DNA from: JAHJQZ01 sp963667595
Lineage (GTDB): Bacteria > Pseudomonadota > Alphaproteobacteria > Rhizobiales > Devosiaceae
DNA: 64,000 nt
Direction: 5' to 3'
Assembly (NCBI GenBank): GCA_963667595.2
Contig: CAXXWD010000001.1
Span: 434,001-498,000, forward strand
Position 1 is the first letter of the stretch. The number at the start of each line of letters is the position of its first letter. The notes beneath the pieces were generated by a model. The model had not been told where the DNA came from. It was given only the letters and a program-made list of their open reading frames with translations, and made no database searches. Below are positions 42,911 to 51,443 of this stretch, piece after piece. The translations under genes were made by a program, and so were the position numbers.

Positions 42911-44083
42911 TCACACCACCTGCCCCGCCGCCCAGCCGCTCGCCCAGGCCCATTGGAAATTGTAGCCGCCGAGCCAGCCGGTTACATCGACCACCTCGCC
43001 GATGAAATAGAGCCCGGGCATGTCGCGCGCTTCAAGCGTCTTGGCATCGAGCCCGCGCGTATCGACGCCGCCAAGCGTTACTTCCGCCGTGCGATAGCCT
43101 TCGGTGCCGGTCGGCTTGATCCGCCAGGCCTTGAGCCGTTCCGCCAGCTTCATAAACACCTGATCCTTCATTTCGCTCACCTTGCCGGGAAAATCGGCGG
43201 CGATCACCTGGGCCAGCCGATGCGGCATCCACTCGCTCAAGACTCCCACCGCCTCGCGCTTGCCCGGCGCGGCCTTGACCATTTTGAGTTCGGCGAGCAC
43301 ATCGCGGCCGGGCAGCAAGTCGACGACGATTTCCTGGCCTTCCCGCCAGAACGAGGAAATCTGCAGGATCGCCGGCCCGGACAAACCGCGATGGGTAAAA
43401 AGCAGATCCCCGTCGAAACTTGTCTTGCCCGCCGAAATCTTCGCCGGCAGCGACACCCCGCTCAGTGCGCCATAGATGGCCAGAAAGCTTGGCTCGAAAG
43501 TCAGCGGCACCAGCGCCGGTCGCGTTTCGGTAACCGAAAGGCCGAATTGCTGGGCGATCCTGTAGCCGAAGGCCGTCGCCCCTATCTTCGGAATCGACTT
43601 GCCGCCCGAGGCGATGACCAGCGCTTCGGCCGCAAAGCTTTCCGTACCGACATCCAGTTCGTAGCCCGTTTCGGTCTTCCTGACCGCCTCGATCTCCGCC
43701 CCGAGCAGAAGCGTTATGCCGGTCATGCGCATCTCGTCGCGCAGCATGTCGATGATGCGCTGGGCGGTATCGTCGCAGAAAAGCTGCCCCTCGCCCTTGT
43801 CGTGCCAGGCGATATGGTGCCGGTCGACAAAAGCGGTGAAGTCCTTCGGGGTAAATCGGGCAAGCGCCGACAGGGCGAATTTGGGATTGTCGGACAGGTA
43901 CTTCCCCCGCCCGGCATTGATATTGGTAAAATTGCAGCGCCCGCCGCCGGAAATACGGATCTTTTCGCCCGGATCGCGATTGCGCTCGATGACCAGCACC
44001 CGCCGCCCGCGTTTGCCCGCCTCGATGGCGCACATCATGCCGGCGGCGCCGGCCCCGACGATGATGACGTCGTACCCATTCAT
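42911..44083 (-). CDS. NAD(P)/FAD-dependent oxidoreductase (BaiN/HI0933 family)
   Basis: A 390-aa flavoprotein. The FAD dinucleotide-binding motif VIIVGAGAAGMMCAIEAGKRG is at the N-terminus (two pieces around residue 10), followed by GEKIRISGGGRCNFTNIN, the family signature, and LVIASGGKSIPKIGATAFGY. The C-terminal GLYFIGEVVDVTGWLGGYNFQWAWASG is diagnostic of the HI0933-like family, whose BaiN member reduces bile acid intermediates; the host function is unknown. GGAGAG precedes ATG 44083. The IS inserted about 50 bp beyond its stop, so the gene is intact but its terminator is likely disrupted. Confidence 0.9.
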   Translation of the reverse strand: MNGYDVIIVGAGAAGMMCAIEAGKRGRRVLVIERNRDPGEKIRISGGGRCNFTNINAGRGKYLSDNPKFALSALARFTPKDFTAFVDRHHIAWHDKGEGQLFCDDTAQRIIDMLRDEMRMTGITLLLGAEIEAVRKTETGYELDVGTESFAAEALVIASGGKSIPKIGATAFGYRIAQQFGLSVTETRPALVPLTFEPSFLAIYGALSGVSLPAKISAGKTSFDGDLLFTHRGLSGPAILQISSFWREGQEIVVDLLPGRDVLAELKMVKAAPGKREAVGVLSEWMPHRLAQVIAADFPGKVSEMKDQVFMKLAERLKAWRIKPTGTEGYRTAEVTLGGVDTRGLDAKTLEARDMPGLYFIGEVVDVTGWLGGYNFQWAWASGWAAGQVV

Positions 44084-44208
44084 GTCTGTCTCTCCATCGC
44101 CGGCTCGCCCGACGTCGTCCGTTCCTGGACCAGAGTATCGGGCAAAACGGCATAGCCCTGCGTTTTCAGCGTGTCGTCGCCAATCTGGTTGGCGGCGTCG
44201 CGCGTCAT
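44080..44208 (-). CDS. Possible 42-aa small protein coupled to the BaiN-like gene
   Basis: ATG at 44208 opens MTRDAANQIGDDTLKTQGYA and continues VLPDTLVQERTTSGEP to a TGA that overlaps the BaiN-like ATG (ATGA). Such four-base overlap is typical of translational coupling, and the codon choice is normal for the genome. The peptide has no recognised family and could be a leader or a chance frame. Confidence 0.35.
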   Translation of the reverse strand: MTRDAANQIGDDTLKTQGYAVLPDTLVQERTTSGEPAMERQT

Positions 44209-44251
44209 TTCATCTTGTCACCTATAGAGGCTGGAGCCGCTCGCGTCGCAT

Positions 44252-44914
44252 CTATTGCGCAGCCTGAAAATCGCTCAGCCGTTCCTGCATCTGCGGATTG
44301 AGGGCCTGGGTGATGGCGAAGCAAACACCTTTTTTGTTCGCATTGAGGAAGGCGGAGCGGGCATAACCCGCCATGAAGAACGCGTTGACATCGCCGGGCG
44401 CGCCCGTTTCGGCGACGTTTTTCTTCACTGTCTCCATTGTCGCGGTCAGCTTTGCGACATCCTTGTCGCCCGCACCGGTGGCGGCGAGAAAGACCGCCGA
44501 CATGCGGGCGAAATCGTCGAAGGTCTTCGTGTCGCTGGCCAGAACGCTTGTATCGATGCAGGCGTTGATCTGCTTGATCGTGCCGTCCGCCATGCAGAAG
44601 AAGGCGCCCGAGACCCCGGGGAATTCGGTGATGTCCGCGTCCTTGAGAACGTCGACGGCCTTGCCGACATCGAGATCCATCCAGTCGAGCGTTTCGAAAT
44701 CGAACGGCCGGGCGAAAAGGCTCGGCAGTGTCGGGTTCTTGAGGTGCGCGCGCGCATAGGTGTCGGCGAAAGCCTGACAGGAGAGCGGCGCGTTCGCCGT
44801 GCCATCCGCCGCCAGCGCCGGCACGCTGGAAAACGCCAGTCCGACGAGCGTCAGCAACACCATCAGGAGACCGCCCGTCTTGGGGGTCTTGTGGTTGCGA
44901 TTTTCAGCCTTCAT
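44252..44914 (-). CDS. Secreted hypothetical protein (220 aa)
   Basis: No family recognised. A signal peptide (basic start, then GGLLMVLLTLVGLAFSSVPALAAD in parts) is cleaved near ALA. The mature part is helical with three cysteines (SCQAF, FFCMAD, INACIDT region, plus GVCFAI) that could pair in the periplasm, and repeated motifs with DxxxVxxxxD. Start ATG 44914 has GAGCGA upstream. Divergent from cpdB. Confidence 0.6.
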   Translation of the reverse strand: MKAENRNHKTPKTGGLLMVLLTLVGLAFSSVPALAADGTANAPLSCQAFADTYARAHLKNPTLPSLFARPFDFETLDWMDLDVGKAVDVLKDADITEFPGVSGAFFCMADGTIKQINACIDTSVLASDTKTFDDFARMSAVFLAATGAGDKDVAKLTATMETVKKNVAETGAPGDVNAFFMAGYARSAFLNANKKGVCFAITQALNPQMQERLSDFQAAQ

Positions 44915-45164
44915 TTCGTTTTCGCTCCGCTCGATCCGAGCCGTTTTCGTTCCGTCGGAATGGGAATGGGCCGCGCCCGGATACACTTCGCCGCTTTGTG
45001 GCATGCGGGCCGGTCTTTCGGCAAGCACGCCGATATCTGTTCACGAAACGCGGAACGCAGTTGTCGGGAATAAAAAAAACCAGACACAAATGCGTAATAT
45101 CTCTGTCGCAAAGGCGGCAGACTAGAGTGCGGCTCATGCCACCAACCCATTTCGAGAGGTCATC

Positions 45165-47144
45165 ATGCTCTTTCATCATGCCGTCTCCCGCCGTGCCTTC
45201 CTGGCCGGTTCGGCCAGTGCTTCGGCGCTGATCGCCCTTCATCCGTTTTCGGCGAACGCCGCCACCAACCAAGCCCATCTCAGGCTGATGGAAACCACGG
45301 ACCTGCACGTCGCCATCTATCCTTACGATTACTACGCCGATGCGCCGACCGACACGGCCGGCCTCGCCCGCACCGCCGCGCTGATCGACGCTATCCGCGC
45401 CGAGGCGACCAACTCCATGCTTTTGGACAATGGCGATCTCATCCAGGGCAATCCGATGGGCGATTACGTCGCCTATGAGCGCGGCTTCAAGGATGGCGAA
45501 CTGCACCCGATGATCGCCGCCATGAATACGCTTAGTTACGATGTCGCAACGCTCGGCAATCACGAATTCAATTACGGGCTCGATTTCCTTTCCCGTTCGC
45601 TCGACGGCGCCGGCTTCCCGTTCGTTTCCGCCAACATCGTTGTCGGAGATACGCTCGGCACAGATGCCACCAAGGACAAGACGCTCGTCAAACCTTACGT
45701 CATTCTCGAACGCCAGATCACCGACGGCGCCGGAAAGACCTATCCGATCAAGGTCGGGTTCATCGGCTTCGCCCCGCCCCAGATCATGGTCTGGGACAGC
45801 GCCAACCTTTCCGGCAAGGTCACGACCCGCGACATCGTCAAGACCGCCGAAGCCTATGTGCCCCAGATGCAGGAGGAAGGTTGCGATCTCATCGTCGCGC
45901 TCGCCCATACCGGCATCTCGATGGACAGTTCGGAAGGTGCCGAGAACGCCGCGCTGTATCTGGCCGCCGTGCCGGGCATCGACGTGGTCTTCACCGGCCA
46001 CCAGCACCTCATTTTCCCCGGCAACTTCCCCGACATGGCCGGCGTCGACAACTCCAAAGGCACGCTGATGGACAAGCCTGCCGTCATGGCCGGCTTCTGG
46101 GGCTCGCATATGGGGCTCATCGACCTCATGCTCGAACGCGGCGACAACGGCAAGTGGTCGATCGTCGCCCACACTTCGGAAGCCCGTCCGATCTACGAAA
46201 CCGTCGACCGCAAGAAGGTGCCGACCGTCGACTCGGTTCCCGCCGTTCTCGCCTCGGTCGAAGCGGATCACCAGGCAACGCTCGACTACATCCGCCGTCC
46301 GGTCGGCGAGACGGCTGCGCCGCTTTATTCCTATTTCGCCCTGGTCGCCGACGATCCGTCGGTCCAGATCGTTTCCCAGGCCCAGACCTGGTACATCGCC
46401 CAGATGATGAAGGGCACCCAGTGGGAAACCCTGCCGCTTTTATCCGCTGCCGCGCCGTTCAAGGCCGGCGGCCGTGGCGGTCCGGCCTATTATACCGACG
46501 TCCCCGTCGGCCCGGTCGCCATCAAGAATGTCGCCGATCTCTATTTGTATCCGAACACCATCCGCGCCGTCGAAATCACCGGCGGCCAGCTCAAGGACTG
46601 GCTGGAGCGCTCGGCCGGCATCTTCAATCAGGTCACGCCCGGCGGTTCCGACCAAGCCCTGATCAACCCGGATTTCCCGTCCTACAATTTCGACGTGATC
46701 GACGGGGTGACCTACAGGATCGACATCTCCCAGCCGTCGAAATACTCCGCAGACGGCAAGGACGTCATCAATCCCGACGCGTCCCGTATCGTCGATTTGA
46801 TGTATGACGGCACGCCGGTCGACCCGGATCAGAAATTCGTCGTCGCCACCAACAACTACCGCGCCGGCGGCGGTGGCCATTTCCCGGGCGCCGATGGCAC
46901 GACCATCATCTTCGTCGGGCCGGACACCAATCGCGACATTATCGTTCGCTACATCCACGAAAAGGGCACGATCAATCCCAAGGCCGACTCCAACTGGTCG
47001 CTGGCGCCCCTTGCCGGCACCAGCGTGTTGTTCGAGACCGGTCCCAAGGGCGCCGATCACGTCGCCGACGTGACGGCGGTCAAGATCGAGCCGACCGGCG
47101 AAACGACCGAAGACGGCTTCGGCGTCTATCGCATCACCTTGTAA
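45165..47144 (+). CDS. cpdB: 2',3'-cyclic-nucleotide 2'-phosphodiesterase/3'-nucleotidase (CpdB)
   Basis: A 659-aa periplasmic enzyme that lets the cell use extracellular nucleotides. The N-terminus has a Tat motif (SRRAFLAG) and Ala-rich signal. The metallophosphatase domain (about 40-330) shows METTDLHVAIYPYDYY, DNGDLIQGNP, LGNHEFNYGLDF and FTGHQHLIFPG metal-binding motifs; the 5'-nucleotidase C-terminal substrate domain (about 370-600) includes LYLYPNTIRAVEITGGQLKDWLE (split). GAGAGG precedes ATG 45165. A single gene with no obvious operon partner. Confidence 0.92.
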   Translation: MLFHHAVSRRAFLAGSASASALIALHPFSANAATNQAHLRLMETTDLHVAIYPYDYYADAPTDTAGLARTAALIDAIRAEATNSMLLDNGDLIQGNPMGDYVAYERGFKDGELHPMIAAMNTLSYDVATLGNHEFNYGLDFLSRSLDGAGFPFVSANIVVGDTLGTDATKDKTLVKPYVILERQITDGAGKTYPIKVGFIGFAPPQIMVWDSANLSGKVTTRDIVKTAEAYVPQMQEEGCDLIVALAHTGISMDSSEGAENAALYLAAVPGIDVVFTGHQHLIFPGNFPDMAGVDNSKGTLMDKPAVMAGFWGSHMGLIDLMLERGDNGKWSIVAHTSEARPIYETVDRKKVPTVDSVPAVLASVEADHQATLDYIRRPVGETAAPLYSYFALVADDPSVQIVSQAQTWYIAQMMKGTQWETLPLLSAAAPFKAGGRGGPAYYTDVPVGPVAIKNVADLYLYPNTIRAVEITGGQLKDWLERSAGIFNQVTPGGSDQALINPDFPSYNFDVIDGVTYRIDISQPSKYSADGKDVINPDASRIVDLMYDGTPVDPDQKFVVATNNYRAGGGGHFPGADGTTIIFVGPDTNRDIIVRYIHEKGTINPKADSNWSLAPLAGTSVLFETGPKGADHVADVTAVKIEPTGETTEDGFGVYRITL

Positions 47145-47514
47145 CGTCTGGAAGACGTCCTGCGGCGGGAGGCGTCATTTTCCCGTCGTTTACTTGATGT
47201 TAATCAAGGCACACCTGACACGTAACAGTAATCTTACGTGTTTCCGGCCGGGAGGTCGGAGAGGGTGGATCCCATGTACAAGCAAACTCCGGCTGTTGCC
47301 GACCGGGCGCGTTTGATATCGCGTCCGGTCATTCTGTTTTCGGGTTTGCCCCATCCCGAATCCATCAATTGATTCCCTGCCTCGACCGGCGCCGCCTCAC
47401 GCCTCGGTCATCCCCGCCTCCGAGCCGGGACCTGACCGTACTTAAGCCAGATACCCCTCAATATTACTGATTATTCCTATTGACTCCCATTAAAAGGAGT
47501 TTTAAGGAACATTC
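47145..47514. other. Intergenic region, 370 bp, with two strong hairpins (possible small RNA)
   Basis: After cpdB come a short hairpin (ACGTCT GGA AGACGT, about 47144-47158), then a perfect 8-bp inverted repeat ACACGTAA / TTACGTGT at 47218-47225 and 47234-47241, and an 11-bp hairpin GACCGGGCGCG / CGCGTCCGGTC at 47301-47311 and 47320-47330 followed by ATTCTGTTTT. The last has the shape of an intrinsic terminator more than 150 bp past cpdB, so a separate short transcript may end there. No coding frame was found. The helix-turn-helix gene's AAGGA site lies at the right end. Confidence 0.5.
47301..47340 (+). terminator. Terminator-like hairpin with T-rich tail
   Basis: An 11-bp stem with one G-T pair (GACCGGGCGCG / CGCGTCCGGTC), 8-nt loop TTTGATAT, followed by ATTCTGTTTT. 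It would end a transcript from the left; candidates are a long cpdB 3' UTR or an unannotated small RNA starting near 47240. Confidence 0.55.
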
Positions 47515-47925
47515 ATGACACAAGAACTGCTGACCGTCGAAGCGGCGGCGGAAACGCTCAAGCTTCACCCCAAAACCGTCCTCCGCTTCATCCGCGAGGG
47601 CAAGCTCAAGGCAACCAAGGTGGGCCGTGCCTTCCGCATTCCGCGAAGCCAGGTCGATGCGCTCGCCGGGCTCGACGAAATCGAACCGCGAACCGGGCAC
47701 ACGGCGCGCGCCACGAGCATTATCGACATCGACGATCTGACCAGCGAGGAGGCCCAGCATATCGTCACCAGTGTTGGGGCGGCGCTCAACGGGCCGAAAC
47801 CTCGCCCGATCCAGCTCGAGACCGCCTACGACACCGTGCGCCGCACGCTCAAGCTCATCATCATCGCGTCGCCGGGCGACGCCGGCACTCTTTTGTCCTT
47901 GCTGTCCAACGCAATCGACACCTGA
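47515..47925 (+). CDS. Excisionase-type helix-turn-helix DNA-binding protein
   Basis: A 136-aa protein. The N-terminal ~50 residues are an HTH_17/excisionase (MerR-like) DNA-binding domain: LTVEAAAETLKLHPKTVLRF, IREGKLKATKVGRAFRIPRSQVDAL. The C-terminal ~80 residues (TSEEAQHIVTSVGAALNG, TLKLIIIASPGDAGTLLSLL) form an alpha-beta region of unknown function, perhaps ligand-binding. AAGGA precedes ATG 47515. It is followed 15 bp later by an alpha/beta hydrolase gene, so the pair is likely an operon with the regulator controlling the enzyme. Confidence 0.8.
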   Translation: MTQELLTVEAAAETLKLHPKTVLRFIREGKLKATKVGRAFRIPRSQVDALAGLDEIEPRTGHTARATSIIDIDDLTSEEAQHIVTSVGAALNGPKPRPIQLETAYDTVRRTLKLIIIASPGDAGTLLSLLSNAIDT

Positions 47926-47940
47926 AACCGAGGCTACAAA

Positions 47941-48807
47941 ATGTCACCGATCTACAAGTCCGACACCGGCCGAAGCCGGGTCGAGGAAAGCTATCGTGCG
48001 TTTCTCCAGCGCTGGCCCGTTCCGGCCGATTTCGTTACGGTTCCAACGCGCGAAGGCGACACCTTCATCGTCGTTTCCGGCCCCGAAACGGCGCCGCCCC
48101 TCGTGCTGCTGCACGGGTCGACCGGCAACGCCACCACCTGGATCGGCGACATCGCCGCCTATGCGCAACATTTCCGCTGCTATGCCGTCGACATCGTCGG
48201 AGAGCCTGGCCTCAGCGCGCCGAGCCGGCCCGACATGCGATCCGACGCCCTGTTGCTCTGGCTCGACGACGTCCTTGCGGGTCTCGGTCTTGACAGGGTG
48301 TCGCTGGTCGGCCTGTCGCTCGGCGGCTGGCTGGCTTTGCGTTACGGCGCGGCACGCCCCGATCGCATCGTCGCCCTTGCCGCCATCTCGCCGGCCGGCA
48401 TCGGTCGGCAACGCAATTTCCTTTTAAAATTCCTGCCCTATCTGTTTCTCGGCACCTGGGGCCGGCGGCGGATTCAGCAGATGATCGCCGGCGACATGCT
48501 CGGGGAACCGACGCCGGAGGCCGAGGCGTTCCAGGCATTCCTTTTTCTCATCGCCACCCAGTTCCGGCCTCGCAACGACATATTGCTGCGCCTGAGCGAC
48601 GATCAGGTCCGCAACCTTCGCTTTCCCGTTCTGGCCGTCGTCGGCGGCCGCGACGTCATGCTCAACCAGGAAGAAACCCGCGACCGGCTCGACGCGCTGG
48701 CACCCGATGCCATCGTCGACTACCGCGCTAAAGCGCTGCACTACATCGCCGAAACGCCGGCACGGATCGTGCCGTTTCTGCTGGAGGCCAACGGCGCGGC
48801 GCTGTAG
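47941..48807 (+). CDS. Alpha/beta hydrolase
   Basis: A 288-aa alpha/beta-hydrolase-fold enzyme. HGSTGNATTW provides the oxyanion hole, the nucleophile elbow is GLSLGGW (Ser about 123), the acid lies in VVGGRDVML and the His in AKALHYI. It resembles carboxylesterase/BioH-like and homoserine-type hydrolases found in Gram-positive YugF groups; substrate unknown. Begins 15 bp after the helix-turn-helix gene. Confidence 0.85.
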   Translation: MSPIYKSDTGRSRVEESYRAFLQRWPVPADFVTVPTREGDTFIVVSGPETAPPLVLLHGSTGNATTWIGDIAAYAQHFRCYAVDIVGEPGLSAPSRPDMRSDALLLWLDDVLAGLGLDRVSLVGLSLGGWLALRYGAARPDRIVALAAISPAGIGRQRNFLLKFLPYLFLGTWGRRRIQQMIAGDMLGEPTPEAEAFQAFLFLIATQFRPRNDILLRLSDDQVRNLRFPVLAVVGGRDVMLNQEETRDRLDALAPDAIVDYRAKALHYIAETPARIVPFLLEANGAAL

Positions 48808-48878
48808 AGCATCGTCTGTTTGCCCGTTCCGGTCGCGCCGGGACGGGTTGCCGTTGCCACCGAGCCGATCAGGACGCC

Positions 48879-49334
48879 ATGCCCCTCAGTTTTCGCAACG
48901 CCACGCGTGACGACATCGCAATCATCCTGACGCTCATTTATCAGGGCGCGGCCGCGCCGGGACTGGTGGCGGCGCCCGAGCCGGACGCTCCCGCTACCCT
49001 TGCGGCGTTCGACGCCATCTGCCGCGATCCAAACCAGCGCCTTGTTGTCGCCGAGATTGACGGCGCGGTGGTCGGTACGCTCCAGCTCGCCTTTCTGCCC
49101 GGCATGGCCAATAACGGAGCCTGGCGCGGCCAGATCGAAAGCGTGCATATCCGCTCCGACCGGCGCGGCGAAGGACTGGGCAGCGAAATGGTGCGATGGG
49201 CCGTCGAACGGTGCCGCGAACGCGGCTGCGCCATGGTCCAGCTCACCTCGAGCGCACTGAGAACGGACGCGCACCGCTTCTACGAACGGCTCGGCTTTTC
49301 CAGATCGCATGTGGGCTTCAAGATGAAGCTATGA
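48879..49334 (+). CDS. GNAT family N-acetyltransferase
   Basis: A 151-aa GNAT. The fold runs FRNATRDDIAIILTLIYQGA, LVVAEIDGAVVGTLQLAFLPG, IESVHIRSDRRGEGLGSEMV (acetyl-CoA motif R-x-x-G-x-G) and TDAHRFYERLGFSRSHVGFK. The size and LTxxxxRxDAHRFYERLGF end suit the aminoacyl or small-molecule acetyltransferase subgroup; substrate unknown. Convergent with motB. Confidence 0.88.
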   Translation: MPLSFRNATRDDIAIILTLIYQGAAAPGLVAAPEPDAPATLAAFDAICRDPNQRLVVAEIDGAVVGTLQLAFLPGMANNGAWRGQIESVHIRSDRRGEGLGSEMVRWAVERCRERGCAMVQLTSSALRTDAHRFYERLGFSRSHVGFKMKL

Positions 49335-49368
49335 GGACCTGTCCCCGGCGCGGGCCACACGTGTCGAT

Positions 49369-50250
49369 TTACGGCGTCAGATTGATCGGCACCGGCGGCG
49401 CACTCTGCATGACCGAAATCGTTACCCGCTCATTGGCGTCGAGGTAAGGGTCGTTGGGCAGGAAGGGATCGTCCTCGGCCCGCCCCATCACCGCGCTGAC
49501 ATGCGATTGCTCCAGCCCGAATTCGCCGAGAATGGACCTGATCATGTTGGCGCGATCACTCGACAGTTCCCAGGCGCCGTAACGCGGATTGGGATAGGTG
49601 TTGCCGGCGGCCGTGTGGCCCGAGATATCAATCTGATTGGGCAGTTTGTTGAGGATCGGTGCGATCACCGCCAGCGCCAGGCGCACCTCGTCGACCGGAT
49701 ATTTCGAGCCTTCCGGGAACATGCGCTTGCCGGGCTGGTTGACGATCTGGATGTTGAGGCCCTTCTTGGTCTCCTCGACGATCAGGTTGTCGCGGATATT
49801 GGTGATGTCCGGCATCGCCTCCCACGCCTGCTGGATGCTGACGGCGGCGGAATGGAACATCATGTCCGCGGCGGAACTGGTATTGTCCGGCGAGGTCTGT
49901 CCCCGCTGGTTGGCATTCCCCGTAGCCGGCAGCGCCGTCTCGTCACCTCTGCCTTCCGACAGGATGTCCGAGGACGCACCCGCCCGCCTGCTGCCGACAT
50001 CGCTCGGTTCCGTGCCGCCCAACAGGCCGCCCGAACCGCTCTTGCTTTCGCTCGTGTTGGGCGGAGCGAAATAGTCGGCCAGTCCTTCCTTCTGCTCCGG
50101 GGTCGCAGTGGTGATCAGCCACAGGAGCAGAAAGAACGCAAACATGGCGGTCATGAAGTCGGCATAGGCGATCTTCCAGGCGCCGCCATGGTGGACATGG
50201 CCGCCTTTCTTGACCTTCTTGACAATGATGGGTTCGCCGATATCCGCCAC
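49369..50250 (-). CDS. motB: Flagellar motor stator protein MotB
   Basis: A 293-aa stator subunit. The N-terminal helix with the proton-binding Asp31 (AWKIAYADFMTAMFAFFLLL) is preceded by a basic segment; the OmpA-like peptidoglycan-binding domain (about 150-280) contains KRMFPEGS, IDISGHTAAG, LSSDRANMIRSIL and NERVTISV. A Ser/Gly-rich linker (about 65-140) separates the two. Adjacent to motA downstream in the usual motA-motB order. No other flagellar gene is in the window, so motAB stand apart from the main cluster. Confidence 0.93.
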   Translation of the reverse strand: MADIGEPIIVKKVKKGGHVHHGGAWKIAYADFMTAMFAFFLLLWLITTATPEQKEGLADYFAPPNTSESKSGSGGLLGGTEPSDVGSRRAGASSDILSEGRGDETALPATGNANQRGQTSPDNTSSAADMMFHSAAVSIQQAWEAMPDITNIRDNLIVEETKKGLNIQIVNQPGKRMFPEGSKYPVDEVRLALAVIAPILNKLPNQIDISGHTAAGNTYPNPRYGAWELSSDRANMIRSILGEFGLEQSHVSAVMGRAEDDPFLPNDPYLDANERVTISVMQSAPPVPINLTP

Positions 50251-50274
50251 GCGCGTCTCCTTCCGGTCCTGGAT

Positions 50275-51132
50275 TTATGCCGCAAGATCGGAAGTTGATT
50301 GTTCCACTTCGTTGAAGGTTGGCCGCACTTCTGACATCAGCGATTTACGGGCGAATTCCACCGCCATCACAGGTGCATAACCGCCGATATGCGCCAAAAG
50401 CCCCGCCTTGATCGACAGGTAGTACTTGGACTCGACCTCGTAGATGTTCTTCAGCGCCTGAGCCATCGGGCCGAAAAAGCCATAGGCCGCCAGCACACCG
50501 AGAAACGTGCCGACCAGAGCGGCGCCGATCAGTTCGCCGAGGATTTCGGGCGGCTGGTCGATCGCGCCCATGGTCTTGATGACGCCCATGACGGCGGCGA
50601 CAATACCGAGCGCCGGCGTGCCGTCCGCCAGGGCCTGCACGGCGGAAACCAGGCGTTCGCGTTCCTGTTCATGGGTTTCCAGTTCCTCGTCCATCAGCGC
50701 TTCGAGCTCGTGCACGTTGTGCGAGCCCAGCGTCACCATCCGCAAGTAGTCGCAGATAAAGGTGATGGCGTGCTCGTTGCCAGCGAACCGCGGAAAACGC
50801 GAGAAGATTTCGGAGGATTCAGGATGTTCGATATGCGGTTCCAGCGCCAGCGGACCTTTGGTCTGCGACAGCTTGAACAACAGGTACATCACGCCCAGCA
50901 GTTCGAGATGGTCCTGCTTGGAAAAGCGCGGCCCACGCATCAGGGTCCCGAAAATGCCCAGGGACTGCTTCAGCACCGGCCCGGTATTGCCGATGATGAA
51001 GCCGCCGAACGCGGCTCCGAGAATGATAAGCGCTTCGAATGGCTGAAACAGGACAAACAAGTGCCCGCCCGAGGCAACATACCCGCCCAGAACACTACCC
51101 ACAACGACAAGGACGCCGATAATTGTACGCAT
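50275..51132 (-). CDS. motA: Flagellar motor stator protein MotA
   Basis: A 285-aa protein with four membrane helices (IIGVLVVVGSVLGGYVASG; LFQPFEALIILGAAFGGFII; ALGIVAAVMGVIKTMG; LIGAALVGTFLGVLAAYGFF) and the large cytoplasmic loop between helices 2 and 3 that contacts FliG (residues ~70-165, including RFPRFAGNEHAITFICDYLR). It forms the proton-driven stator with MotB. Start ATG 51132 matches the family start. 24 bp lie between motA and motB. Confidence 0.94.
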   Translation of the reverse strand: MRTIIGVLVVVGSVLGGYVASGGHLFVLFQPFEALIILGAAFGGFIIGNTGPVLKQSLGIFGTLMRGPRFSKQDHLELLGVMYLLFKLSQTKGPLALEPHIEHPESSEIFSRFPRFAGNEHAITFICDYLRMVTLGSHNVHELEALMDEELETHEQERERLVSAVQALADGTPALGIVAAVMGVIKTMGAIDQPPEILGELIGAALVGTFLGVLAAYGFFGPMAQALKNIYEVESKYYLSIKAGLLAHIGGYAPVMAVEFARKSLMSEVRPTFNEVEQSTSDLAA

Positions 51133-51443
51133 ACTACCAACTCAATCCGGGCAGGATTCCGCATCCCCATCCATTCGCGGATCGGCCACGCACACCTGCC
51201 CTGAACGCGTACCGGAAAATACGCAACCGATACATCATGCCAAACTCTACGGCCGCGACGTGAAAAATCCCTTACTCGCGACTCTGAATTGACTATGACG
51301 AAGACAAATCCGCCGGAGTGCCCGGAAAATGGCCCTCGACAATCCGTCGGCAAAAGGGTGCGAAGGTCCAGCGGCATCTTTCCATTTGGGAAAGCCTTGA
51401 TTAACGTTTCCTTCTCAGCTGCACGGGCTGTGGAGGACGACAA

